Below, piece after piece: positions 29,424 to 39,129 of a stretch of DNA of 64,000 nucleotides. Positions within the stretch are counted from its first letter, which is position 1; each line of letters begins with the position of its first letter. The DNA is from Tritrichomonas musculus (taxonomy: Eukaryota; Parabasalia; Tritrichomonadida; Tritrichomonadidae): contig JAPFFF010000004.1 in NCBI GenBank assembly GCA_039105265.1, positions 6,863,501 through 6,927,500 of the forward strand. The letters run 5' to 3'. A model generated the notes under the pieces. It worked only from the letters and a program-made list of their open reading frames with translations, ran no database searches and was not told the DNA's origin. A program made the translations under genes and the position numbers.

Positions 29424-29954
29424 TTATTGAGTTTTCTTTGTTTTTCTTGATTTCTTTCTCTTTCTTTTATTCAATTTCGCTATATGTGCTTCTGCTTCGT
29501 CCACATATTTACTTCTGTTCTGATATATTTTATAAGCAGCTGGCTTTCTCGAATAATGAATGCGTGGAAAATCTGCATACATTACATTACTACCTAACGG
29601 ATTAGGTTGTCTTTCTGCTATATTCTTTTCTAATGCTGCCTTTACTTCTCCTTCTTTTATTCCACTTGCTATTGTTGTCAATCCTTTACCTATACCTATT
29701 GCTGCTGGATTACCCGTTATTGTTCCAAAAGCTTGTGTTGCTCCTCCTACGGTATTTAGTACCGGTATCTTATTCTTCCAAACCCACTTGCCAGCTTTCC
29801 CAACTGCACTATCACCAATGAATTTACTTACTTTCCCAAAACCAGATTTTACAGAATTCCATGCATTATTTATAAATTTCCCAAAAGTACTACCACCAGA
29901 ATCTGGTGTAGTAGATTGAATATATTTTCCAGAATCGATTGTTCCTGAAGGCAT
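29424..29954 (-). CDS. Small glycine-rich hydrophobic Polinton protein, candidate minor capsid protein
   Basis: 176 residues. Residues about 25-95 are amphipathic to hydrophobic and rich in Gly/Ala (AWNSVKSGFGKVSKFIGDSA, then VGGATQAFGTITGNPAAIGI), and the C-terminus is strongly basic (KLNKRKRKKSRKTKKT). The combination resembles small capsid-associated proteins such as the adenovirus pVI-like group; that analogy is inference. Confidence 0.6.
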   Translation of the reverse strand: MPSGTIDSGKYIQSTTPDSGGSTFGKFINNAWNSVKSGFGKVSKFIGDSAVGKAGKWVWKNKIPVLNTVGGATQAFGTITGNPAAIGIGKGLTTIASGIKEGEVKAALEKNIAERQPNPLGSNVMYADFPRIHYSRKPAAYKIYQNRSKYVDEAEAHIAKLNKRKRKKSRKTKKTQ

Positions 29955-29971
29955 TTAATTTACAAATAAAA

Positions 29972-30829
29972 CTACTTTTCAAAGTAATATTTATTGGCGG
30001 TTATGTTCATAATAAATTTTGAATGAAGATCTCTATGCTGTAAATATTCTTTTACCGTCTTCTTGATATTAAGGTTGTTATTTGTTTGTTGAAGCAAGGA
30101 AGTAAAATCTTCTTCTGAGTATCCACTATAGCATATGATATCCGTGGCCAATCTTTTTGCATTTATGTGTACGAATCTGATTGTCTGAATAGCCATGATG
30201 CAGGTAATATTATAATGTCTTGTCTTGGTTAATAGTCTAAGGAATTCTGTATTATTATGTGTTAACAAATCGCTTCCTGCACAGTCATCCAATATTATTA
30301 GTGTGTTATATGGGTAAGAAGAGGTTTGGTATTTTACTAACTTATTGGCTATATATACTATTCTATCATCTATTTCTTGGAGGGAGTGCTTGTTTATAAG
30401 TCTTTGCATTTCTTCATTTGTTTCCTTCATTTTTGATAATACATGTTTAACCATTGCATAATATTTTATTTTTCTCTTTAGATGTTTCTTTAGGTAATCC
30501 ATCAATTGGGCTTCATTAAGATATACTATTGGTGTCTTTACCTCTTTACTCATTGCCTCAGCCGTTTTGTCTGCTTTTCCAGAACTTGAGCAAAATATTA
30601 TTTTTTGATAGTACGGATGCTTAAATAGACGTTCAGTAATTAGTATGTGTTTCCACAACCAATAACTCTTACCTGCACCTGGTTTACCAATAAGAAAATA
30701 AATTCCATTCGTACTAAAAGGATAGGAAGGATGTAATGGCTTCATCAATGCTCCCTCTATCTCTTTCTGGTTCTTCTTCATTGTCTTTTGGATTAAGGAT
30801 TCCACTTCTTTCATTATTTGTTTAGACAT
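29972..30829 (-). CDS. A32/FtsK-HerA-type genome packaging ATPase
   Basis: 285 residues. Walker A GKPGAGKS at 48-55 (preceded by FLI), Walker B LIILDD at 177-182 followed by CAGSD, and a downstream FLRLLTKTRHYNITCIMAIQ with the conserved polar residue of this family. The length is typical for Polinton packaging ATPases, which drive DNA into the capsid. It sits in the usual place between the integrase and the small virion protein. Confidence 0.9.
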   Translation of the reverse strand: MSKQIMKEVESLIQKTMKKNQKEIEGALMKPLHPSYPFSTNGIYFLIGKPGAGKSYWLWKHILITERLFKHPYYQKIIFCSSSGKADKTAEAMSKEVKTPIVYLNEAQLMDYLKKHLKRKIKYYAMVKHVLSKMKETNEEMQRLINKHSLQEIDDRIVYIANKLVKYQTSSYPYNTLIILDDCAGSDLLTHNNTEFLRLLTKTRHYNITCIMAIQTIRFVHINAKRLATDIICYSGYSEEDFTSLLQQTNNNLNIKKTVKEYLQHRDLHSKFIMNITANKYYFEK

Positions 30830-30839
30830 TTATTTGTGG

Positions 30840-31925
30840 TTAAATCCATTTCTTTATATTGTTGGGTATATTTTTCTTCTTTGACCAGTAATCCACTTCA
30901 AGATTAGATAGCTTTGTTGGAGCACCTTCTCGTAAATTTTTAGCCGGTATGATGTCTTCTGTACCTTCGCTGTATTTAATTTTATATTTGTTCTTTGTTG
31001 TATCATAAGAAATAATCTTCTCCACAATACCTCTCTTGCCTCCCTTAAGTGTTTGTGCAATATTTTTGTTTTGTGTCTTGATTAACCTATAACCAGGGAG
31101 TTTGTCTATTGACTCATCTTTGGACTTAATTATAAATTGGTTCCCAGCCTTTGAATCAACTATATATGCTTCCTTGCTTACCTTGTTCCTGCGCTTCGAA
31201 AATGGCTCCTTAGCCTGAATAATTCTAACTCTATCATTTGGCTTAAAGTCATATGGATTGTTTTGCGACTTGGTTTTTACATATTCTTTTTCATCTTTCT
31301 CTGTCATCTCGTTTGGTATCTTATAGTCCAATGATCTGTGGGGAGAATTGTTGTATGAATCTATTAAACTATCCATTTCTTTCTCATTGATGAACCTGTT
31401 CTCGCCTACCATGTCTCTAATCGTTCTCATGAACCTATTTATGATACCTAGTACATTATGATTATTATCCTCGGTAGTAGTGTAAACAATATTTTTGGTC
31501 TTCATCAACTGTAATACATCATTGGACAAGTAAGCAGCATCCTGGTCTGATGTTATCGAATAGACATCTGGCTCGTCCTCAAAAAATTTATTTAATGCCT
31601 GGGCTACCTCTTTTGCACCTTTCCCCTTCATTGGATAACAATATGCTTTTCTTGTGTTAATATTAATTAGCATCAAATAGTTGAGACCATCCTTTGTCTT
31701 ATCATTGATGAATGTGTCCATTTGATATCCTCCAGAGTGTTTAGAATAGATATTCATAAACTTTGCCTTTGGTACCTTTACATCATGTACTATCTTCCTT
31801 AAATAATCTAATGCGGCTTCTTCTGTGAATCCATATCGTTTTGCGAGTGGAACAAATTTAGAGGCAGATCTCCAAGGAAAAAAAGAATGAAGCTCATTAA
31901 TTGTCTTAAAATGCTTTTTGTTCAT
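30840..31925 (-). CDS. Retroviral-type integrase of the Polinton (c-integrase)
   Basis: 361 residues. Short N-terminal helical domain, then an RNase H-like catalytic core: GYQMDTF with Asp70 on the first strand, YSITSDQDAAYLS with Asp127 region on the fourth, and the helix GIINRFMRTIRD followed by YNNSPHRSLDYKIP, a wording shared with retrotransposon and Polinton integrases. Residues about 230-330 contain SH3/chromodomain-like strands (NDRVRIIQAKEPF, and KYKIKYSEGTEDIIPAKNL). It inserts the element and makes the short target duplication. Confidence 0.9.
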   Translation of the reverse strand: MNKKHFKTINELHSFFPWRSASKFVPLAKRYGFTEEAALDYLRKIVHDVKVPKAKFMNIYSKHSGGYQMDTFINDKTKDGLNYLMLININTRKAYCYPMKGKGAKEVAQALNKFFEDEPDVYSITSDQDAAYLSNDVLQLMKTKNIVYTTTEDNNHNVLGIINRFMRTIRDMVGENRFINEKEMDSLIDSYNNSPHRSLDYKIPNEMTEKDEKEYVKTKSQNNPYDFKPNDRVRIIQAKEPFSKRRNKVSKEAYIVDSKAGNQFIIKSKDESIDKLPGYRLIKTQNKNIAQTLKGGKRGIVEKIISYDTTKNKYKIKYSEGTEDIIPAKNLREGAPTKLSNLEVDYWSKKKNIPNNIKKWI

Positions 31926-31936
31926 TTAAATTAGTC

Positions 31937-33253
31937 TTAAATGTAAAGCATCTTCTTAAATGGTAATAATTGCATTTCAATGACAAATGATTCATTGTTT
32001 GGTACCAGAACAGGAATATTATTATGACGCCCTGAATTGAATTCTACCCAAAATCTTTGATCTGTTGAGTTTAGCTTGAAGTACTTGATTGGGTAAAAGT
32101 CTATTTGACTATTGCCTAAATAATATTTATTTGACTGCTCAGCTAATGAAGAGTATATTGAACACGAATGTCTATCCCAAACATTTTTAAACTTTATTTC
32201 CCTCATCCATTTCCCTTCATATCTAATAATATTCCCATCTTTATCCTTGACAGGTTTTTCAGGATCCATATAATCCCATGGGTTATTATTAAAATCTTCA
32301 TAACCTATATTGAATACATCATTAAAATCATATCGTCTATATGGTGAAAGATCATCTTTTGGTCTTACTCTAAAACTTATTGATAGGTCAACATAATAGT
32401 TTTTATATTTACTGCCTTGAAGTATCTCTCCATTAGTTGGTGAATAGAATATTTCTGTAAAATGATTCTCCGAATAATTATAATAACCATCTGTTTGTAC
32501 ATCTCTTTGTCTTAGTCCTTCTTTTTCTTCAATAAATGTAGGTTTCTGTTCACTTAACTTGATTTCTTCTCTTATTTTTTCCATTTCTTTTTGAACATTG
32601 CGTCTGAGGTTTATATTCATTTTATCTTCTTCATTCTTTTTATCTAATTCTTCTTGTAGCTTAGCTTTCACTTTTTCATCTTTCTCATTAAATATTTGAT
32701 TTGTGAGGTCTTCTATTACTTTTTGCAAATCTTGATATTCAGTAACTAAATTAGAATATTTTGTGCTTAATTTTAGTTCTTGGTTATCTAAATTAAAATT
32801 GTGTTCTTTATTGATTATATCCGCACCAATATTAAACTCTGCAAATTTTGCCTCAATAGCAGCTCTCATATCATTCCATATTTCTCGTAAATCATTTTCT
32901 CTATTTAGCCAAGAATTTATATTTATGAATACCTCACTCTTTTGTTCATCTTCAAGATGGTAAAATAATTGTTCATATGAAAATTGGGGATTATCATGTT
33001 TAAGTTTATCAAATTCGTTTCGTCTATATTTTCTAACTCCAAGCGTGAATTCTATTTTTCTACTTCTAGCCAACATAAAAATTCTTCTCACGCCTACAAT
33101 TGATTCCCCTCTATTTGAAGTACACCATTCTTGAGGAAAATTAAAGTAATATCGATTTGGTTTACTTATATCTCGTTCCCCATCTTCTAAAAAATATACA
33201 TATTCAATTGGTATAGGTGTTGGTTCTTCAGCCGGATTAAGTGTTGGATACAT
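31937..33253 (-). CDS. Polinton 438-aa protein with central coiled coil, candidate minor capsid protein
   Basis: Not recognised. The N-terminal part (PNRYYFNFPQEW, VGVRRIFMLARSRKIEFTLG) and the C-terminal part (YYVDLSISFRVRP, RFWVEFNSG, ESFVIEMQLLPFKKM) are strand-rich; between them about residues 160-265 form a long charged coiled coil (LQKVIEDLTNQI, KVKAKLQEELDKK, QKEMEKIREEIK). A beta fold interrupted by a helical insert would fit a capsid vertex or spike protein. It is the first gene of the minus-strand cluster at the right end. Confidence 0.6.
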   Translation of the reverse strand: MYPTLNPAEEPTPIPIEYVYFLEDGERDISKPNRYYFNFPQEWCTSNRGESIVGVRRIFMLARSRKIEFTLGVRKYRRNEFDKLKHDNPQFSYEQLFYHLEDEQKSEVFININSWLNRENDLREIWNDMRAAIEAKFAEFNIGADIINKEHNFNLDNQELKLSTKYSNLVTEYQDLQKVIEDLTNQIFNEKDEKVKAKLQEELDKKNEEDKMNINLRRNVQKEMEKIREEIKLSEQKPTFIEEKEGLRQRDVQTDGYYNYSENHFTEIFYSPTNGEILQGSKYKNYYVDLSISFRVRPKDDLSPYRRYDFNDVFNIGYEDFNNNPWDYMDPEKPVKDKDGNIIRYEGKWMREIKFKNVWDRHSCSIYSSLAEQSNKYYLGNSQIDFYPIKYFKLNSTDQRFWVEFNSGRHNNIPVLVPNNESFVIEMQLLPFKKMLYI

Positions 33254-33770
33254 TTTATAAAAATAAAATATTTTTGGTATGGGGTAATGTATTTTTCTTT
33301 ATTTTTTTATTTTTTAATTTTTTTGGTATGGGGTAATGTATTTTTCCTTATTTTTTTATTTTTAAGATTTTTGAAACTTTTTGAGAAGGGGGTAAGTAAT
33401 TTTTATATTTTCTTTTTGCATTTGAGTTATTTTTCTTATTTTTTGCTTGTTGGGAAATTTTGAGAAGGGGGGTAAGTAATTTTTTCTTTATTTTTTTTAT
33501 TTTTCTTATTTTTTATATTTTTGTGTATGGGGTAATGTATTTTTCCTTATTTTTTTATTTTTAAGATTTTTGAAACTTTTTGAGAAGGGGGGTAAGTAAT
33601 TTTTATATTTTCTTTTTGCATTTGAGTTATTTTTCTTATTTTTTGCTTGTTGGGTAATTTTGAGAAGGGGGGTAAGTAATTTTTTCTTTATTTTTTTATT
33701 TTTCTTATTTTTTATATTTTTGTGTATGGGGTAATGTATTTTTATTATTAAGATTTTAAAAATTTTAAAA
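33254..33770. repeat. Tandem repeat of about 199 bp inside the Polinton right end
   Basis: The phrase ATGGGGTAATGTATTTTT starts at 33279, 33328, 33527 and 33725. The last three mark two nearly identical units of 198-199 bp, each with a GAGAAGGGGGGTAAGTAATTTTT phrase given in two places. The DNA is T-rich on this strand with G clusters and no coding sense. Confidence 0.9.
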
Positions 33771-33889
33771 AATTATAAAAAATTATAAAAATTTGGAAAT
33801 TTTCTAAAGGGTCATTAATTTTTGGGAATTTTGTAAAAAAATGTCACTTTTTTATTGATGTTGGATTTTGGCACGTAAACCTCAGAAAA

Positions 33890-34230
33890 AGTTTTCAATT
33901 CAAAAAGTTTATTTATCAAAAAGTTTTCTCAGAAAAAGTGGGATCGGTCCTCTCAAAAAGTGGGATCGGTCCTCTCAAAAAGTTGTGATCGGTCCTCAGA
34001 AAAAGTGGGAACGAATCTCTCAAAAAGTTTTGATCGGTCCTCAGAAAAAGTGTAATCGTACGCAGCGTTCCTATTCAAAAATATCCCAACCATACAGATT
34101 TACCCATTCAAAAAGTGAGAACCTACGCAATATAATCATTCAAAATAACCTCAACCACACAGATTTATCCTTTCAAAAAATTTACAACCATACAAATTTA
34201 TTCATTCAAAAAATCGGTCATTATATATAA
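33890..34230. repeat. Short degenerate repeats built on TCAAAAAGT / TCGGTCCTC
   Basis: About ten units of roughly 22-30 bp: TCAAAAAGT or TCAGAAAAAGT followed by GGGATCGGTCC-type words, grading into TCAAAA-A units spaced by 25-40 bp. An apparent 120-residue frame here is a by-product of the repeat. Confidence 0.8.
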
Positions 34231-34234
34231 ATAA

Positions 34235-34515
34235 TTTATTCAAAATATTTGAGAGAAAAAATATACTTCTGGCACAAAAATAATTGAGAGAAAATAATTT
34301 TCTTTTTTCGTATAAATATTTGATAGAAAAAAATTCTTCTGCCATAAAAATAATTGAGAGAAAATAATTTTCTTTTTTCGTATAAATATTTGAAAGAAAA
34401 AAATATACTTCTGGCATAAAAATAATTGAGAGAAAATAAAATTCTTTTAAAATAAAAATATTTGAGAGAAAAAAAAATACTTCTGGCATAAAAATAATTG
34501 AGAGAAAATATTAAA
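34235..34515. repeat. Tandem 33-66 bp repeat, ATAATTGAGAGAAAATA type
   Basis: Phrases TTGAGAGAAAA and TTCTGGCATAAAAATA alternate about eight times between the short repeats and the right terminal repeat. Two overlapping minus-strand frames here are repeat by-products. Confidence 0.85.
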
Positions 34516-34576
34516 TCGATCATAACTCAATTTCTACTCAATATTTCGGGGTCGTGCCAATACAAGAAATAACGTA

Positions 34577-35260
34577 TTTTCGGGTGTAGAATTCAAAAAA
34601 CACCATTAGAAAGCTCAAAAACTACTCCATACCTTGGAAATGACATTGGTGGAATAGTGAAAATAGAGAGTGTGTACTTACGATAGGTTTTCAGAGGGTA
34701 TTTGGCAAACAAAATAATACTAACACTTTTTACTCAAATATCTTATGGTGCTCATCAAACTTTCTATATCGTGGTGCATCTTTTTCTCTTTCCCGATCAT
34801 AATCATTATTGTATTTCAAAACAGCTGCACGTCTAAATTTAGCATATCTAAAACCACTAAATTTGTTTCTTTCGTCCAAAACCTCAATTATAACATATCC
34901 ATTAGAATCACATGTCCTGATGTCTTTAAAGGAATCATAAACTTGTTGGGTTTCACGAGAAGTATAAATAGGATTTCTTAGAGTAAACTGTTTATATTGG
35001 GTCATAATCTTTAAATCTGATGGTATGGTCATTTGTATAGTGTTGTATAAAAAATTAATAGAAATATTGAAAAACGACAATGTACTTGAACTTGAGGGAC
35101 GGGGGTGGGAAATTAGCTAATGTAGATAGGGTATACTTACGATAGGTTTTTCAGTAGGTATTTGGCCGGAAGCTGAGGCCCAAGCGAGGGTGTACCTGAG
35201 CTTGGTGGCGAAGCGTGTAGGCGGTGGCGAAGTATGAGACACCGCCTATACTTAACTACT
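34577..35260 (-). repeat. Polinton right terminal inverted repeat, 684 bp
   Basis: Inverted copy of 9626-10309. The homology ends sharply at ACCCGAAAA on both sides, with no net insertion or deletion between the arms. Confidence 0.95.
34730..35032 (-). CDS. Small protein encoded in the right Polinton terminal repeat
   Basis: Mirror copy of 9854-10156 with the same protein sequence, reading inward from the right end. Confidence 0.6.
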   Translation of the reverse strand: MTIPSDLKIMTQYKQFTLRNPIYTSRETQQVYDSFKDIRTCDSNGYVIIEVLDERNKFSGFRYAKFRRAAVLKYNNDYDREREKDAPRYRKFDEHHKIFE

Positions 35261-35265
35261 AAATT
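35261..35265. repeat. Target-site duplication AAATT, right copy
   Basis: Direct repeat of 9621-9625, directly after the right terminal inverted repeat. Confidence 0.8.
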
Positions 35266-35284
35266 CAATACATTAATCATTAAG

Positions 35285-35600
35285 TCAGTTGTGGTCCCTC
35301 TTTTTTTTTTTTATGCTCAAGTTTATCTTCACATTCATTTAGCTCATATTTTTGTCACATTCTTCAGTTGTTCCTTTAGCAACAATAAACAATTATACTT
35401 TTTCGTTTGGATCCATTGATATTGTTGAGAAAGTATGTTGTTCCTTCCATTTTATCAAATCTATAAGAAAACGCTTTAATAGTTTGCCATCCACAACTTT
35501 TTTGGCGGAATAAATACATTAAATAAAGTTTCGTCAAAGTTAAATATATATTTATGTTCGTTTTTGACCAAAATATCTTTCTGCATCTTTTCTTTGGAAA
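35285..35600 (-). pseudogene. Possible relic of a DDE_1 (pogo/Tigger-like) transposase
   Basis: On the minus strand, scattered frames give KNEHKYIFNFDETLFNVF, then in another frame TFSTISMDPNEKV and LFIVAKGTTEECDKN. The IFNFDET phrase is the first catalytic Asp context of DDE_1 transposases, and the rest follows in the family's order. Several stops and frame changes are present. The relic stops close to the Polinton border. Confidence 0.4.
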
Positions 35601-37637
35601 TGAGCTACTCTAAATAATAAATTATGCATTTTAATACCTTTTTCTTTTTTGTATTAAATAATGCTTTTTCATCATTATTTTCATTATTTTTATTAACTTT
35701 TTTTGCTAATTTTGTCAAAATTAAGTAATTGTTGAGAGAAAATTAAAATAGAGGATATATTGGTTTTTATTTTGGTTCCATTAGATAATAATCGAGGTTT
35801 TCATCATTTGTTACACCATCAATCATTTGTGATAGTATTGAGCAAATTCTAACATTCAAAGCAGAGCATTGGTAAAAAGAAAAACTACGGTTTTTCAAAA
35901 CCAAATTAATTAAAACTTTTGACTGACCTTTGTAAGTAAATGGATTTATTATTTCTTTTAGCACCATAAAAAGATAGTTTAATGAATATATTTTTGATTT
36001 GTATCAACTGAATTGTAACTATTATCTTAAAAATTTAATCCGCTTTATCTTTGTCTTCTATACCCATACCATCATTTTTAGTAATTATGTTAATCACATT
36101 TGCTAGTTAGTTTTCTTCCAGTGCTTTATCCTATATAAGAAGATAACATAAATTTAATATAAAACCATTGTAAAAATAATAAGCTCATAAAATTAATTAA
36201 AAAGTAATATATTTTCAATAGCATTTTGCTGGGTTTATCACATGTCTCTTGGTGTATTTATTACGAGTCATTCACTGAGATTGTCAAGAGAGATTAGCTG
36301 AACAAATAGAGAGGAATTTGGTGAAAACGTAAAGCGAAATTTGGATCTGAAAAAAATATATGATAGCCCAAGAAATTATTTTTTTCAGATCTGGAATGAA
36401 TAAAAAGCCAATGTTTGAAGAAAAGAGTATTATTTGAAAAATAATATTGATTTGGAAGGAGAAAAAGTAAATAATTGTAGAAATTGGTATTAGCTGAGGA
36501 AAAAAGTATTGATTGAGGAGAGATGTGTTGATTAGGTGAGGGAAAAAAGCTGATTGATGAGAAAAAAGTATTGGTTGAGTAAAAGCGTGAGAAAATGATT
36601 CTTCAAAGATCCAATAAACAATACTGAAAGAAATCAGTAAATTGAGACGAAATAAGCAGCTAATAAACACCTTTTTTTTTGACTATTTATTAATTTCCAA
36701 AAATTGAATAAAATAATCGTAAATTAAATGAACTATTGAATTGTCGCAAACTCGTTTTTTAAACGTACATAATATATATCCATTGTTCTAGTTTCTTTGT
36801 TTAATATGCTAGAAATTTAAATGCCAAATTAATTGCAATCATCTGACGGCAAGTTTCAATGTCTCTCTGAATGATGATTAATATTTAATGGACAATGATA
36901 ATAATAATTGTTGTATGGACCATAATAGTCACTTCTATGTAATTCAGAATTTTATTTTTTAAAGCACAACTCATACAGAAATAAGCAATTAAGTTTTTTA
37001 AACGATCATTTTTAATTCAATTCTTTATTACAAAACAGTTTTACAGTAAATTTAATTTTATTATTTTGCTACGAAGATATTACAAATGAAAACTATTTCA
37101 ATTATAGTTTGCATTTAAAAATACATTTATAATTATATTTTAATTGGAATATGATGTGAATAAGATATGTTTATCAAAAAATTAAACATGAATAAAATAT
37201 ATGAAACTAAAATCGTTTTTAAACCAAAATTCAATTGAATATAAGAAAATTATTTATTACATATCAATATGGAGCATATATAAATATATTTTTTTTCTCA
37301 TTTTTATTATATCAAAAAGTTTCACGCGTAAAAAAATTCAATTAAAAATAATCTAAATAAATTATATAATTCATGAGAAATATCTAGCAATAATGAATAA
37401 AAATAATACTTTAATAAATTATAATTAATAATTATATTAAATACAAAAAATAATCATAAAAAAACTGTTTTTTGTGAAGAGAAAAATATTTATAAATCAA
37501 TAAAAAGTAATATGAAACTTTTTGAAAGCCCTTCTCTAAAAATATTATAATTCAAGTAATACGAATGCAAATTTTTCTAAAGAATCATTAGAAAAGTAGA
37601 AAACAACAAATTTACATAAAAATTTCTTAATTTAACA
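35601..37637. other. Intergenic with degenerate short repeats, no convincing gene
   Basis: Two modest minus-strand frames (35767-35967 and 36284-36670) are low-complexity; the second overlies purine-rich degenerate repeats of the type GAAAAAAGTATTGATTGAG (about 36400-36620). From 36680 to 37637 it is plain AT-rich spacer with two TCAAAAAGT-type words (near 37313 and 37517). Confidence 0.5.
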
Positions 37638-37642
37638 TCACT
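37638..37642 (+). promoter_or_regulatory. Trichomonad initiator for mannitol dehydrogenase
   Basis: TCACT fits TCA(+1)YW; the A lies 14 bases before ATG 37654. Confidence 0.65.
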
Positions 37643-37653
37643 TTTATTTTAAG

Positions 37654-39129
37654 ATGGCTGAACAATTCATTCACAGTCTCAACAACAACCCAAACATCAT
37701 CCCATTCAAGTTTGATCGTTCTCAAGTAAAACCAGGTGTTTGCCACATCGGTGTCGGAAACTTCCACCGTGCTCACCTTGAATACTACACAAGCCGCTTA
37801 CTTGATAAAGACCCATCACAAAAGAACTGGGGTATCTGCGGTTTAATGCTTCTTCCATTCGATGAAAGATTATACAACGCCCTCTCTGCCCAAAATGGAT
37901 GCTACTCCGTTCGTGTTTGCGCACGTGCAGATGGAAAAGATGAAACATACGCAATTGGAGGCCTTGTTGAACTTATCTATGGTGTCAAAGATCCACAAGC
38001 TGTCATCAACAAACTCGCTGACGAATCAATCAAAGTTTTAACAATGACAATCACAGAAGGTGGTTACAATATGGACAAGAAGACTGGCGAATTCGACCTT
38101 AATGAACCAAAGGTTCAACATGATATCAAAGATCACGATCATCCGCAAACCGTTTTCGGATTTGTTGCTGCTGGTTTACGTCTCAGAAAGCAACAAAACC
38201 ACGGACCAATCACAATCCTCAGCTGCGATAACCTTCAACATAATGGTGATACATGCAAGAGAGCCTTCGGATCATTCATCAAGGCCCAAGATCCAGAACT
38301 TTACGCCTGGGTTGAAAAGAATGTTACATTCCCCAACTCAATGGTTGACAGAATTACACCAGCTGTTACTCCAGATGATGTTACTCGTCTTAACAAGATC
38401 AACGGAATTGAAGATAAAGCACCAATCTACACAGAAGATTTCATCCAATGGGTTATCGAAGATAACTTCATTGCTGGCCGTCCAAAGTGGGAAGAAGTTG
38501 GCGCACAATTCTGCAAAGATGTTACAGCATACGAGAACATGAAGTTATCTCTCCTTAACGCATCACACTCATTACTTTGCTATCCAGCTTTCTATGGTGG
38601 CTACAGAAAAGTCGATGCTGCAATGAGAGATGAAAGAATTATCAAATATGTTGAACAATTCATGGACAAGGATATCACACCATACGTCCCAGAACCACCT
38701 CAAATCAACCTTAACGAATACAAGAAGTCATTAGTTGAAAGATTTGCCAACAAGACAGTTAGTGATCAACTTGCTCGTCTTTGCTTCGATGGTGCTGCTA
38801 AGGTTCCAGTTTACATCATGCCAAACTTAATCAAGATGGTTGCTGACCACAAAGAACTTACACGTGTTACATTCTTCTTCGCCATGTATAGGCATTACTT
38901 AAGATCAACCAAGGACTTCAAGGGTGTCGAATACAAGGTTAATGATCCATGGCTCACTGAAAAGGATTGGGAACTTATCCGTAACGACGACCCAATCGTT
39001 TTCTTAAAGGCATCTCCATTCGAGGCAACAGACTTAACTCAATCAGAAGCCTTCAAGAAGCAATATCTTGAATTTGTTCAAAGACTCCTTAAGGAGGATC
39101 CTCTTGAAATCATCCAGAGTTTCCTCTAA
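37654..39129 (+). CDS. Mannitol 2-dehydrogenase-type polyol dehydrogenase
   Basis: 491 residues, the usual length for polyol-specific long-chain dehydrogenases. The N-terminal Rossmann part has GVGNFHRAH (33-41) for NAD(P) binding. The catalytic pattern K-x4-N-x2-H is complete at K297, N302 and H305 (KLSLLNASH). Closest by wording to mannitol 2-dehydrogenases, which interconvert mannitol and fructose with NAD; fructuronate or arabitol reductases are the alternatives. The gene is clearly more GC-rich at third positions than its neighbours, a sign of strong expression. It ends in TAA followed by A (UAAA signal) and is probably cytosolic, since no targeting signal is visible. Confidence 0.9.
   Translation: MAEQFIHSLNNNPNIIPFKFDRSQVKPGVCHIGVGNFHRAHLEYYTSRLLDKDPSQKNWGICGLMLLPFDERLYNALSAQNGCYSVRVCARADGKDETYAIGGLVELIYGVKDPQAVINKLADESIKVLTMTITEGGYNMDKKTGEFDLNEPKVQHDIKDHDHPQTVFGFVAAGLRLRKQQNHGPITILSCDNLQHNGDTCKRAFGSFIKAQDPELYAWVEKNVTFPNSMVDRITPAVTPDDVTRLNKINGIEDKAPIYTEDFIQWVIEDNFIAGRPKWEEVGAQFCKDVTAYENMKLSLLNASHSLLCYPAFYGGYRKVDAAMRDERIIKYVEQFMDKDITPYVPEPPQINLNEYKKSLVERFANKTVSDQLARLCFDGAAKVPVYIMPNLIKMVADHKELTRVTFFFAMYRHYLRSTKDFKGVEYKVNDPWLTEKDWELIRNDDPIVFLKASPFEATDLTQSEAFKKQYLEFVQRLLKEDPLEIIQSFL

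Larger units (their letters stand above)
9626..35260. mobile_element. Polinton/Maverick, 25,635 bp, looks whole
   Basis: The element is bounded by 684-bp terminal inverted repeats (9626-10309 and 34577-35260), starting AGTAGTTAAG, and by a 5-bp direct repeat AAATT on both sides. It encodes the diagnostic set: protein-primed DNA polymerase B, retroviral-type integrase, A32/FtsK-type ATPase and double-jelly-roll major capsid protein. It also carries likely minor virion proteins, two HNH and one GIY-YIG nuclease-type genes, and two giant paralogous proteins. Most genes are on the minus strand; only the polymerase and a 244-residue protein read plus. I saw no break in its long reading frames (zero obvious breaks), and the terminal repeats differ by a single base in the parts I compared. 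The insertion is therefore young. No adenain-like maturation protease was recognised as a separate gene. Confidence 0.95.

Noticed and set aside
33868-34230. 120-codon plus-strand frame in the Polinton right end
   Set aside because: Composed of the short TCAAAAAGT/TCGGTCC repeats, so its protein repeats only echo the DNA repeats.
34202-34523. Two overlapping minus-strand frames of 95 codons
   Set aside because: Both are translations of the same tandem DNA repeat in two frames.
36284-36670. 128-codon hydrophobic minus-strand frame
   Set aside because: It overlies degenerate purine-rich repeats on the other strand, so the Phe/Ile-rich translation is a by-product of the repeat.
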